Shown here: piece by piece, positions 36,864-49,700 of the stretch
How positions within the stretch are numbered: position 1 is the stretch's first letter
Layout: the number at the start of each line of letters is the position of its first letter
Origin: Gibbula magus
Lineage: Eukaryota; Mollusca; Gastropoda; Trochida; Trochidae
NCBI GenBank assembly: GCA_936450465.1
Contig: OW388291.1
Span: 73,252,436-73,316,435 of the forward strand
DNA: 64,000 nucleotides
Direction: 5' to 3'
The notes under the pieces: generated by a model
Seen by the model: the letters and a program-made list of their open reading frames with translations, nothing else
What the model was told of the DNA's origin: nothing
Databases searched by the model: none
Program-made: the position numbers and the translations under genes

Positions 36864-37559
36864 AGGATAGATGAAATGACATATGGTCCAAATCGGATTC
36901 ATTAAAATAGGATGTCAATTTGACAATTGCCCGATTTTAAATTTCTGAAATCGGTCCATAAATTACTTATATACGGCTTTTAAAAAACCGCCTGATTTAG
37001 CCCCGGCGACCAGAATGAAAGTCTGCGGGGGTGTGACCCGTGAAGGGATGACCTCTGTGACGTATGTGGAGGAATTTGATTTTCGGCGATAGTCACAATT
37101 CAACGTCATTTCGCAACATTTTGATTGTTTATTTCACAAAGAAACCTTCAATAAACCAACTTAAATTTCCCATATATCGAATGTTTAGATATCCAACTAG
37201 GTAATTCCGCAGATGACAATTACACAATTATTACATAAACATGTCTTTTTGGCGATGTAATACACCTCATAAATTCATTTAGCGGCAGTGATAATCATCA
37301 TTAATTAATTAACGAGACACCGGCGGAGTAGCTATCTAGCCGCCCCGCCTATTGCTTATCACAGTCACGCCTCAGTGAGCATTTTCAAAAGGATTCGCCG
37401 AACAAATTGCAGAAGTGGTGAAATGGGTGAATTAAAATCGTCTTAATTATCAATTGCAAGTGTATATTGTCTCGATTTTATGCTCAATTGATTCCGATAT
37501 ACAATATACGTAGAGGTAATCATTTGTCATTCTTGAGAAAAATGCATTTCATCTATCCT
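36864..37559. mobile_element. 696-bp MITE bounded by TTAA
   Basis: AGGATAGATGAAATG at the left and its complement CATTTCATCTATCCT at the right are a perfect 15-bp inverted pair. TTAA lies at both sides (36860-36863 and 37560-37563). TTAA duplication suggests piggyBac mobilisation, although the termini do not resemble those of the 11987-18144 element. It has no coding capacity. Confidence 0.6.
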
Positions 37560-37563
37560 TTAA

Positions 37564-39600
37564 GCCTCTGGTTGAGTTTCATTGAATACAAGTAATTGTC
37601 AAATATTTGGCGTTTGGGGATACATATGCAAGTCGGTGAAGTCGGGCAGGATGATTTGGACGTAAACCAGGACATTTGATTTTTTTTTGTGTATCAAGTG
37701 TAAATAAAATATCATGAAAAACATGGGGTGTACGTCGCTTTAACATAAATAAGTTGTTTTATATCCAAATGTGCTTTTCCACAGTAAATAAAGCTTTGTA
37801 ATCATATTCCTTTTGTGGTCGCAAAATATAATGAAAACTCATTATGCATGTAATTTTTTGTGCAAGCATATTATTTTCTTTTCTATAATATTTTAAAATA
37901 AGATTTTAAATGCAATTATTATTTTTCAAACTGAAACACTGAACACCAATGTCTTGAAAAAAAATTGAGTAAAAAACAAAAGCTAATTTCTTTTGAGGAT
38001 ATTCTGTCTTGTAAGAGGTCTTCTAGAGCAATATACATCATACACTCTATAAGAAAATTACTATTTTCTAAAATTTTATTTCAAATGTGATCATTAATTC
38101 TCAAACTTGACATCCATTTTCAACGCTGAAGCAGAGTCTATAATTTCAGTAGTTTCAACTTAAAACATAAAACAGTTTGTAAACACTGTATGATAAAAAT
38201 CAATAATTTAAAGAGACATGCAAAAGTGTCATTCTGAATTAAAATACTAATTGCAGTTGCAATTATAAAATAGTTGGAAACAATCACTTATATTGGTATT
38301 ATATTAAGTATATAATTTGGAAATGTATAAAAACTAGTAAGTGAAAAGTTGTTTAAGAAACTTTCATAATGTATTTATATTTATTATTTAGGTCTAGTTT
38401 TTCTTTCTCTTTTTCCTTTATTATTTCTTAATTACATTGTCATTAATTAAAAAGGAAACTAAAATATAAAAATAGCAACCTAAGGAAATTATTTACATTA
38501 GTAATTGCACTAAAAATCTCCAATTCATGTCCGAACGAAACAGTGTTGACAAACTGGTAGCGAAAGAAGATACTGCTTTGGCTTGGGGAAGACACCCATT
38601 TGGCCTAGCTTGTTTGTTTATTATTGTTCTTTACTGCTTGGGTTTTTTTCTTTCACAATTTGACAAAGTCGAGGAAACTACGGTGTATATATGCAGCATG
38701 TTAGATAGGTATAACTAAATAACAACAGCATTCAACTGCATTAAACCGGTTAAAACCATCTTTCGTGGGATGTATTTATGAATCTCTGACATTGCAAGTG
38801 AAGGTCGGTGGAATTTTCCATCCACAATTTGTTAGCATTTTCAGTTGTCAATGGCAAAATGGGCTCACAGACAGATACATGCTGGAGCCACGTTAGTTTA
38901 TAACAGTGTGCCTTAGGATGTTTGTTTTAAATTCGAAGGCCGCACAAAGCAATTTTCGATTTAACTTCATCTTAACACTGAGCTTAACATCACTAAAACT
39001 AAGAGCAAACGCGGAAATAAATGAAATATTATGGGCTACATTCTTACATTTTGCGCCTTCCCTTCCACGAAGCCTGCGTATGAATACATGGTTGTATCTG
39101 TTATCTGTATCCCATACATCTGTCAAACCGTAATGATTTGCTAATTTTAATGACCAACATTTTCTTTACAATGTAAAAGTACGTTTATTGCAAAACACTT
39201 TCAAATGAGAGAATTGATACACATTTGAATTATGAATTATTTTTCTTAGGGAAAGAAGTACCGGTGTTATTGCCTTTTATTTAAAGCATTTGTAACCGTG
39301 ATTGTCATTGGGTAATGAAATAAAATTTTCCCCAACACAACATTAAATATACAATGCTAGTTGAATGAAAATAACTGACCACCTCCATAATCACACATCT
39401 ATAACAAAGATGGGAAAGAAAGAAAATTATATTGACCAGTTTTAACGAAATTCAGTGAAAGAACATATTTTCTGATTTTGAAGAAACGCAACACTCAGGA
39501 ACCAATGAAAAGCTTCGTTAGGTTCCAATAAAATATCGAAAACAGTCGATCGAAAATTCGGAAATTGTGCTTTTTTTCCTCAAATGGTAATAATATTATT
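37564..39600. other. Intergenic, very AT-rich; no gene seen
   Basis: Low-complexity A/T-rich DNA. A 63-codon open frame at 38527-38718 with one hydrophobic stretch is isolated and unrecognised, and is not called as a gene. Confidence 0.4.
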
Positions 39601-39659
39601 CACTAGTTGTTATGTTATATACTTTAAAAACCATGTACAATCGTATATGATTTTTTAAA

Positions 39660-39935
39660 ATATTATCATGTAAAAGCGGAAGACTATCGTGACCCCGTTT
39701 ACGGAAAATTACGAAGAAAAGCGGATATGGCGAACATCTACCAGTTTCAACCGGTTTACAACTTAGGGAGTTTTCATAGCACTGCGGACTGGTACGAGTA
39801 CAGCGAACAAGCAAGGTATATTAGTTATATATTTAATGGTATCATGGTGTAATTTGGGCCTAAATAGATCCCTAAAACCGTGCGAGTGACACTGTTGAAG
39901 TTGACTACATGCCCACATGGACGCCGCCATTTTCT
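39660..39935 (+). promoter_or_regulatory. Inferred XPO1 promoter and first leader exon
   Basis: The composition rises in CG content. ATATGGCG (39725-39732) and GCCGCCATTTT (39923-39933) match the YY1 motif in opposite orientations, typical of housekeeping start regions. AAGCAAG|GTATAT near 39814 can serve as a donor to the acceptor TTTGGGTTTCAG ending at 40711, which starts the exon holding the XPO1 ATG. The transcription start is not visible directly. Confidence 0.4.
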
Positions 39936-40748
39936 GACATGTAAACAACGGAAGTGATATTCAAAGTCATAGGCAACCACGAGTTTGTATGTCATGTGAT
40001 ATCGGTACATTGCGCGCCCTTTTCTTCGGATGTCTATGTTATAGTGTTATTCTAAACATCAATGAAGGGCATGACAGTTCATTTGCATTTCTGCTTCAAA
40101 ATCGATTCATAAAGTGTACATTTCTGTAGTAGTAATAAAAATACTCGTATTATCCAACAGTCACAACACACCAACGTGATCGGTTTGAACGAATGCTAAC
40201 AACAATCCTTGATTCTTCCTGAATATATTCAAAACGTAGACAATGTAAACGTCTACACATGGATCTAATAAAATAACATAAATATGATTGGTGATGTGTC
40301 ATCATGATGTCTTTCATATGGAAGTCGGACCGTCCGACACAATGACACGTGTTTATGGGTATTCAGGCAAGACTGCATTTTTCCAGTATTTTATGTGTAC
40401 ATGCTACAGTGTGCTAGTTTCACTGCGGACTTCCTTATTTGCATCCATTGATTTATAGGGCATGAATTAAAGCAGGTGTTGGCAATAATATTGTAAAAGT
40501 CCTGATTTTGTCATTTCTAAATATCAATGACATTAATTTTTGGACTGTTAACAAAGATTTTTAGAAATATATTATCACCTTGAATGAAGCTAACAACATT
40601 TGAAATGTTTCAGTAAAAACTACTACTTATATAGGTAACTTACATCTTGTTATTTTCATCATAAAAATAAGGTATATGAAATCTAATAATTTATCTTCAT
40701 TTGGGTTTCAGATATCTGTACCTCTTTCCCCCTTTAAATGTGGAGTAG
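39727..40748 (+). CDS. Possible spliced upstream reading frame in the XPO1 leader (41 codons)
   Basis: An ATG at 39727 with G at -3 and G at +4 opens a frame up to a donor near 39814-39815. Joined to the exon starting at 40712 it completes an Arg codon and ends at TAG 40746-40748, 40 bases before the XPO1 ATG. The predicted peptide is 41 residues and rich in aromatics (seven Tyr), for example STADWYEYSEQAR then YLYLFPPLN. Its splice structure is inferred. If real it could limit XPO1 translation or encode a micropeptide. A 41-codon run by chance is not rare. Confidence 0.3.
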
Positions 40749-40788
40749 AAGAAACTAGTTTGGGTTCAATGTAACCATACCAGTCCAG

Positions 40789-43700
40789 ATGGTCATGAGC
40801 ACTTTGTCAGAAGAAGCAACCAAGTTGCTAGACTTCAACCAGAAACTTGATATACAACTATTAGACAATGTTGTTGCCTGCATGTATGCTGGGGATGGCC
40901 CCCAGGTAAGTGTATTCTCTAGTTCACCTTTTACCATTTAACTCTTTACATGCTCTGTTTTAATTGTTGCCAATCAATATTCTTTTCTGGCTGTATTACA
41001 TGAGCAATCACTTTACAATGTAATTAATTGATTAACTTCAACAATGACAACACGTCACAACAGTTAGAAGTTCATATCACATTGGCCATCTCCTTTACTT
41101 GATCAAGTAATATTATTATTTTACGTTTATCATGAGCCTGTACTCTGTGTTCCATCTAGAGTGCTCCATTGATGGAATTCCCACTTTTACCAATAAGTTG
41201 TTCAAGTTTATATTTGAAGTGTGGTAGAAATTGTGCAAATAAACCGAATCTGTATAAAACCTTTGAACAAATTCCTCCACAGGAAAAGTTTGTTAGCCAA
41301 TGAAATCTCTAGGATCATGGATGGTAATACCAAATATTTATATCTTTACAAATACCATGTATGTGTAAATGGGTGATCTGGAAAGTTGTTTTTACTGGTA
41401 GAGGAGATTTGATAAACTTTGAAAGTATGACAATGATCTTGTGATTTCATTGCAATGCAGCAACAACAGATGGCACAGAAAGTCCTGACAGAGTTAAAAG
41501 AGCATCCAGATGCCTGGACTCGAGTGGACACAATTCTGGAGTTTTCCAGTAATCAACAGACCAAATACTATGCCCTGCAAATTCTGGAGAATGTCATCAA
41601 AACAAGGTGGAAAGTTTTGCCAAGACCACAGTGTGAAGGTATGGAAGACAAGCACATAAAGTTGTGATCATTCCATCCTTATTTTTGTTCATTCATAAAT
41701 CAGGGGTTAGTAGATTTTTTTTAAGTTCGAGGTCACTGACTTGCTAAATTTACCTTTGACTCATCCAGAAAAAATCACTGAAAAGTGAATGACTTGCCTC
41801 TTTTACGAAATAAGTACCTACCAATCTGTGACTTACTAAAGCAATCTGCTTAAAGTCCATGACTTGAGTATGAAAAGATGTTTTAACCCGTGGTCTTTTA
41901 AATGTGAATAGTGAATGAACCCTTTAGGTTGCAACCAGTCAGGATTCTCTTTTGTTGGCACAAGAAAACGCTTGCATTAGAAGAGAGGTTATGTGCAAAG
42001 ATATGACTTGTAACCTTAAGGAGAAAATTGTTTGTAACTTATCAAAAATAAGAATTATTTTATTGGGAAAAAATGTTTCTATTTCAGGGATTGGGAAAGA
42101 CACCTTTGACAATGGGCCATTTTTAGGGTTCTTAATCATGCCTTTCCCAATCCCTGCTATTTGCTCACAATATATTCATAAATATATAATTCTCTTTTTT
42201 TGTTTGTCCAGGAATAAAAAAGTACATCGTTGGTCTCATTATCAAAACATCTTCAGAAAATTCATCATTGGAAAGGGAAAGAGTCTACCTCGGGAAACTT
42301 AACATGATTTTAGTTCAAGTAAGTGATATCTTATCTAACCACTGCTAGACATTGTAAAATACACAAACGCTATTATAACAGATCTGTTTCTGATGAGATA
42401 ATTATTAATTCTACACATCTTCTGGGGTGGGATATTGCAGTGTTTAGTGCATTCGGATCAAGAGGTCCGCAGTTTGAATCCCACCAGGGCATAGCCACAT
42501 GGCGTTGCGGGCTTTCTCCCTGCCATAATACTAGTAGCCGCGATAAAAGTGAAATACTCTTGAAAGTGGTGTTAAACCCAAAAACCTCACATCACCTCTG
42601 CAAATCTTCCACTATTTGTTTTTGGAAAATTTACTGATTTCAGTTAGATTAAAACTGAATATCAATTATCTTAACATTTCATAGTTTCAGAACATTAAAT
42701 TAGAATTTGACAGGGATTTAACAGGAAACATAAGATAGTGAACGTGAAAACTTTGAAAAGGCATTGGGTCACGGTTTACCTAGTGAAAATGACTGCGGTT
42801 CATTGAAGAGTGTTATAGCAAAGGAACACTGGTATTGCTCTCCTACTCTTGATTTTAACCAATACAAAGTTTTTTCAATGCTATTTTTCACACTGGATTC
42901 CAGCTGTACAGAACATGTTACATATTACAAAATGAATTGATGTTTGACTGTGACACATTGATATCTTTTTCAGATATTAAAATACGAATGGCCGCGGAAT
43001 TGGCCATCATTTATTGGGGATATTGTTGGAGCAAGTAAAACCAATGAATCTCTGTGTCAAAACAACATGACAATTCTAAAACTGTTGAGGTAAGTTACTT
43101 TTTGTGTACACATTTATAGAATATATGAGTGTCCAATCTATGATGGGCGATTCACGCTGAAAATAATGAAACGTCCCTTTTATTAAAAAAATCATGTGGG
43201 GGATTATTGCGCATTGTAATTTTATCCCTAATTTTGAAAGAAGTACTAGTCCACACATATTTTTCAAAATCCCCCCACTTTTCTGCACAGAGGGGTCATA
43301 AAGGCTCCCTCGAAGTTAAGTTGTTGATTTGACACCTATGTTTCAAATAGTTTATCTGTTTTCGACTTTTTCTTGTATTAATATTTATCAGGATGTCTTT
43401 GCTTAATATAATCTGAAAACAGTTATTTGACAAAGATCAATGACATGATGGATATTACCTGAATTGACAACTAATTTTATACAGTAACAATATTACTCCT
43501 TGACATGGTAAACCTTGGTTACTATGGTAGGAATATGATAATAAGCTGGAACTAATCAATGAATAAATATTCACAAATCCATGCCCATTTTAATCCCAAA
43601 ATTTGATTTGACTTTTACAGTGAAGAAGTGTTTGATTTCTCAAGTGGACAGATGACTCAAGCAAAAGCGAAACATTTAAAGGATACAATGTGCAGTGAAT

Positions 43701-46700
43701 TTTCTCAGATCTTCCAGCTCTGCCAGTTCGTTATGGTGAGTAAAGAAGCAGGGCTCAACTGTCAGTGGGTGAAAGTCCTCCCCTTTGTCTTACATAATAG
43801 GATTTTCAAGAAAATCCATGTGATATTTAAAAATAATAAATATTCCTTTATTTTTGTACTTAAATGCAGTGGAATTTTATTTTCATTGGGCAATGTAATA
43901 TTTCTATTAGGATATTTAGATGTAGAAATCAGTAAGTATCCCTAAATCCAAACTGAGAATGTTACCAAGGAAAACTGTTTATAAAGCACCTATTAATATT
44001 TATGAATGTCCAGATCATTTCTTTTTCGAAATGGCTAAAAAGCAAGCAAATCATGTTCAAATTAACCCTTTACCAAGAACTATTCAAATCAGCAGCTAAG
44101 ACTAGAAACTAGACTTAAATGATGCAGTTGAGTATAGACCTTTTGTCTCAATTTCCTGATGATTTTTTTTTATTGCAGGACAACTCTCAGAATGCACCAT
44201 TGGTAGGGGCCACATTAGAGACACTTTTACGCTTTCTCAACTGGATTCCACTTGGATATATATTTGAAACAAAACTCATTACAACGCTGATATATAAGGT
44301 TTGTCAATTTGTTTGTTTCTTCTTGCATGGATTGGTGGTTTTCTTAATTGTTGGAGCTTGTTTTCTTTCTTTGGCTTCAATCTTGGTTGTAGTAGACTAG
44401 TAGGTGTTACTTAGTAACCCATATGTTGCAAATAATTTTATAAAACTTTTAAATCTGTATCTCTACTTAGAATCGCTTGACTATAATGTCTTTCTGACTC
44501 TTGAGACATCTTACTTAGTAGAGATGCAATGGTTCATTGGTCCAAGAACTGATACATGTTTGGTTTTATCTTTGATCAACAGTGTTAAAATTTCAATTTG
44601 TTAAACGGGTTAGATTGATGTGTTTTTAAATGCCCATGTTAATATTTATTATTAATAAGAGTTCAAGTACATATTTAGTATCATACTGTTTTCATCTTTA
44701 TATATGAATAGCTATGTATTGTTAGATCTGTAAATCCTATCGAAAATAACTGAAACCAGTGGTTAAAATCAAGAACTGAATTGAGGTAAAATGAATCATT
44801 GCAGGCCTACTCGAAAGTGCCTGTGAATTTCAGTATGATTTGATTTTGTACAATTTTAGATAGACAATGGTGAAAACAGTTAATAAGTGCTCACTTTCTT
44901 TCAGTGTGATTAAATTGAAAAACACATTTCATTCTCTTGTGCAGTCTATTTTGCAATTATGCACCGAAACAGGCCAAATGAATTCAGTTGAAACAGCACT
45001 TCTGTTTTAAAATTTAAGTTGATTTTGATTTATGGAAACACAATGAAAATTAACAACATTGCAGTATTGTTCCTAGAGAGGGTCGTTGGGAAACCAAATT
45101 TTAAAGGGTTCTTTCTTTCAGAATTTTCCAAAATGACCTCAATTGACCACCTTCGAACAACACTGCTCAAAGCATATGTTCATGTTTGACATCAATGTCA
45201 CATCATAATAAGTGTTTTCTGCATTTATCCTATTTCTTGTGTTCACATTTCATCCTGTCTTCTTCTGACAAGTATATATTTGTCTTGTAACACCATCAAA
45301 ATATAGAACCTCAAACACAGTACGTTGAGTTGATGCTGCCGTTTGAGACAATGCATTATGTTCACTTCAGTGTCTTATCGCCGAGTCCCTGTATGGAAGT
45401 GGGCTGGCTGAATACTCCTCTCACATATGCTGGTAGTTTGCTTCCAGATCTGATTTAAATTTTGCTTTTCAAATGTCTAATATTGTCCTCGTAAAGTACT
45501 CAAAGTTTATAATTACTGTCTTCTTGTCATTTTGCATGTTGCTTCACAAATGTACCGTGTATGTTTTTTTTATTTGCATATGCAATTTCTCTGTATCTCT
45601 AGTGTATTTTGTATATTGTTTATAAAATTCCAATGTTTCATTAATTTTGATTTATTCTTTTCTTGCAGTTCTTAAATGTGCCAATGTTCAGGAATACAAC
45701 TATGAAGTGCTTGACAGAAATAGGTAGGAAATACCATACCCTTTAAAACTTACCGTACACCAATATTGTATCAATTCCCTAATTACAATATGACCAAATG
45801 AGAGCTTCAGATCTACATGTACCTTGTTGCATAATGCACATGTGGAACAGGACATTAAACCTCTGCCCTGATAGTTAGACCAAGATAGAGATCAAATGTG
45901 AACAGTGAAGCAGATCCAAGATCATTCAGAAATCAATTTAGCGAAGTTACCTGCATTCGTGAAACCTTGTAATATGCCTTACAATGTAAGCAGTTCATGC
46001 ATCATGCATTTGGTTTTCGATTTGAATACATGAATTTTATCAACCAGATACTGCAACAATGAATAAATGAACAATACCTCAACATTGAACAAATGTAGAA
46101 ATAATTCTGAAACCGTTTTCCATTTTCATCCGACTCTGCTCTCTTCGCTTGTTTAAAATTTAACCTTGCACTTATCAATTCAAATTTTAGTTGGTGTCAC
46201 AATGTTTTAAAATTTCCATAAGTTATGATTTGCTTTCTTAAGACACTGGGAGATATTTGGTATATTATACATTATGGGTTTATGTTGCAGCTGGTGTGCA
46301 GGTCGCACAGATCTATGACGAACAGTTCCAGCAACTCTTCACCCTCGCAATGAACCAATTGAAACAGGTACTTACCTCAATTGTCAGTTTAAATGAGTAA
46401 TTTTAACTGTCACGTGCTGAAAAAAAGAAATTTCATTGGTTTAGTCTTTTCTCGCCTCGAGTCTAGAAAAAAATTGTAAATCAAAGACCTTATATGAATG
46501 GATTTGGGAAGGGAGATATGTTGTGGTGAGCCAAATGGCTCTGCAACTCTGTACTGTTAGAGAACTGTTCAACATGCAGTAGGTTTTGGGTTCTTTGCAT
46601 CTTCGGATTTCTTTGCACTTTAATCAAGGTTCGCAGACTTCATTGCTTCTTCATAAAAAGTAAAAGTTTTAAGTGAAATAGTGAACACTGCTTTCAACAA

Positions 46701-49700
46701 TATCTCCCCATAGTTTGAATGTGAGACACCATTTGCTTTTGAGTTTCATACAGTTTTTACAGTTATCACGCGTGTATGGTTTCTCATCTTATGTTTCCAT
46801 CGTCCTCTCCTACAGATGCTACCTGTGGAGACGAACATCCGTGAAGCGTACCAGCGAGGAACAGATGATGAACAGAACTTTATTCAAAATCTCAGTTTGT
46901 TTCTGTGCACTTACCTTAAAGAGCATGCACAGCTCATCGAGAAGAAACCAGAGTTACATCAACTTCTTATGGAGGTGAGCTTACTCTTTATTGCCAACAT
47001 TGGTTCCTTTCATTATACCCCCGCTACGACGTAGTCGGGGGTATAAAGCGCTCCGCGTGTCCGTGCGTCCGTCCGTCCGAAATCTTTTCCGGAGCTTTTC
47101 TCGGAAACTATACCACCTGGAAACTTCAAATTTGGTATAGCGATAACCTACATGATGCTGTTGTGCCTTTTAGGGGTTTCAATTCCATGGTTCAAATAAT
47201 TTTGGACATTTTGACCAAAAACGGTCCCATTTTTGGACTTTGTGTCGTTTCCGGAGCTTATCTCGGAAACTATACCCCTTGGAAACTTCAAATTTGGTAT
47301 AGCGATAACCTACATGTTGCTGTTGTGCCTTTTAGGGGTTTCAACTCCATGGTTCAAATAATTTTGGACATTTTGACCAAAAACGGTCCCATTTTTGGAC
47401 TTTGTCTCGTTTCCGGAGCTTATCTCGGAAACTATACCCCTAACCTACATGTTGCTGTTGTGCCTTTTAGGGGTTTCATCTCCATGGTTCAAATAATTTT
47501 GGACATTTTGACCAAAAACGGTCCCATTTTTGGACTTTGTGTCGTTTCCGGAGCTTATCTCGGAAACTATACCCTTTGGAAACTTCAAATTTGGTATAGC
47601 GATAACCTACATGTTGCTGTTGTGCCTTTTAGGGGTTTCAACTCCATGGTTCAAATAATTTTGGGTTTTTTACCCAAAAACGGTCCGATTTTATAATTTA
47701 AAAATTTTGTATGTGTAAACTTCAATCCTAGTTTGATTTCACTTGTCTATATGGTTGGAAATCATGAATACGAGGTGATTTCCCATTTGTGTTTTGTTTG
47801 ATTATTGTCACATTGCTTTGTTCATGGAGCTGACATGTTGAACATTTCACACATTTACTGTGAGAGTGGGACATTTCCATTTCATCAATAGGTAAGTTAT
47901 TATACTAGAATTTTATTTTCACTCATGGTGGCAACATATTTCAGAAAATGATAATCATCTTTAAAATCTTTCACTTCTTTAAACTTTTTTGAATTCATGA
48001 AAAATAAATTATTTATAAAGATTATAACTACAGTTTATACATAGGAATATATATTGACCTTCAAGCAACTGATTGGAAGGTGAGATTCTGATGTAAAACA
48101 TTTAGTTATCTCGTCCAGTTCACACCTATGCAAACAATTACATTTCCTGTTGTTTTCTATGTTATGTGCTGACCAAACCACATTCCTAAGCCTTATCATA
48201 ATATATGATTTATGATTACATAGTTTAAAGAAAGGCGGTCAAACTACAGGCGGGGGGGTATGTGAGCTGCGCTCACTTTTGCCTTGTTACATTACATTTA
48301 TGTATGGAGTTCACAAATATTTGAAGGCTGTTCATGAGAGGGACGTTGAATAATGATATATACACATACCTCTTGTCATTTGGTTTCTATGTTGTGATTG
48401 AATTAGTGGTAAGAAAATATAATATTTTCTGTTTCAGGCATTACATTATTTGATAAGGATATCTGAAGTAGAGGAGGTAGAGATATTCAAGATTTGTTTG
48501 GAGTACTGGAACTCCCTGGCAGCAGAACTGTACAGAGAATCACCTTTCTCAGCCAGCTCATCCCCGCTCATCATAGGAAAGACTCACACCGAGATGCCTG
48601 TCCGGAGGCAGCTGTATAACCCTGTCTTGTCAGAGGTGAGGGGCTCGTTGATCAAATAGAACTTCTGAAGCTACTGCAAACATTTTGATGGCCAGTTTAC
48701 AGGACTAGTGAACCATTTAAAAATCTATATGGTGATTTTCAAAGGTATACCACAAATTGTCTCAATATATAAATTTACTAAATTGTCCAAGTAAATTGAA
48801 CACATAGCACTACCAAACTCTTGGATGTGGTGGATACCTCTTTGGAAATTATATTTGATTTATATTTAGTAAGTTGAACACATAGCACTACCAAACTCTT
48901 GGATGTGGTGGATACCTCTTTGGAAATTATATTTGATTTATATTTTGTATTTTCTTCAGTTTGATGTGCTTCTACTGATCCTGAAATGTTTGTTTCAGGT
49001 TCGGCTTGTAATGATATCCCGTATGGCTAAACCAGAGGAAGTGTTAGTTGTTGAGAATGAACAGGGAGAGGTAGTGAGAGAATTCATGAAGGATACAGAT
49101 TCAATAAATCTCTACAAGAATATGAGGGAAACATTGGGTAAGTTGAAAAATCAAGTTTTCAAGAATTTTAATGAATTTGTAATCCAGTGCCTTACTTATT
49201 GATGGATCATTGTTGAATTCAGAATAAGTGATTTATATCTAACTTATCAGCAATACATCTAAAATGGTTTACTGTTTCAATAGTTTGAACTTCTAGATGT
49301 AATTTCATAATGGCTTCCAGTTCATCAATTTCTATGATGAAGGAACTGCTGCAATAGAATGTTTTCTCATAAGTTTGATTACATTTCAGTTTACCTTACT
49401 CACTTGGACTACACAGACACAGAGAATATCATGACAGAAAAACTTCACAATCAGGTTAATGGAACAGAATGGTCTTGGAAGAATCTCAACACAGTGAGTT
49501 GGTGTGATGTGTTCTATTTGATTGGGCTAAAATCAGGTGTGAAACTGTATGCTTCGGTCTGGTCACATCAGATAAAATATAAATTAAAATATAAGTATAA
49601 TTTTATGTGAAATTAATAACATGTAGCTTTTATGCTTCATAAACTGAAATTACTGATACATGGTACACAAAACTGAAAGTAAAACACTGCAGTTCAACTA

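Noticed and set aside
38527..38718. 63-codon frame with a hydrophobic stretch
   Set aside because: Isolated, no homology that I recognise, no splice partners; expected by chance in this length of DNA.
47163..47696. 177-codon open frame on the plus strand
   Set aside because: It is created by a 162-bp tandem repeat (period divisible by three) inside XPO1 intron 9.
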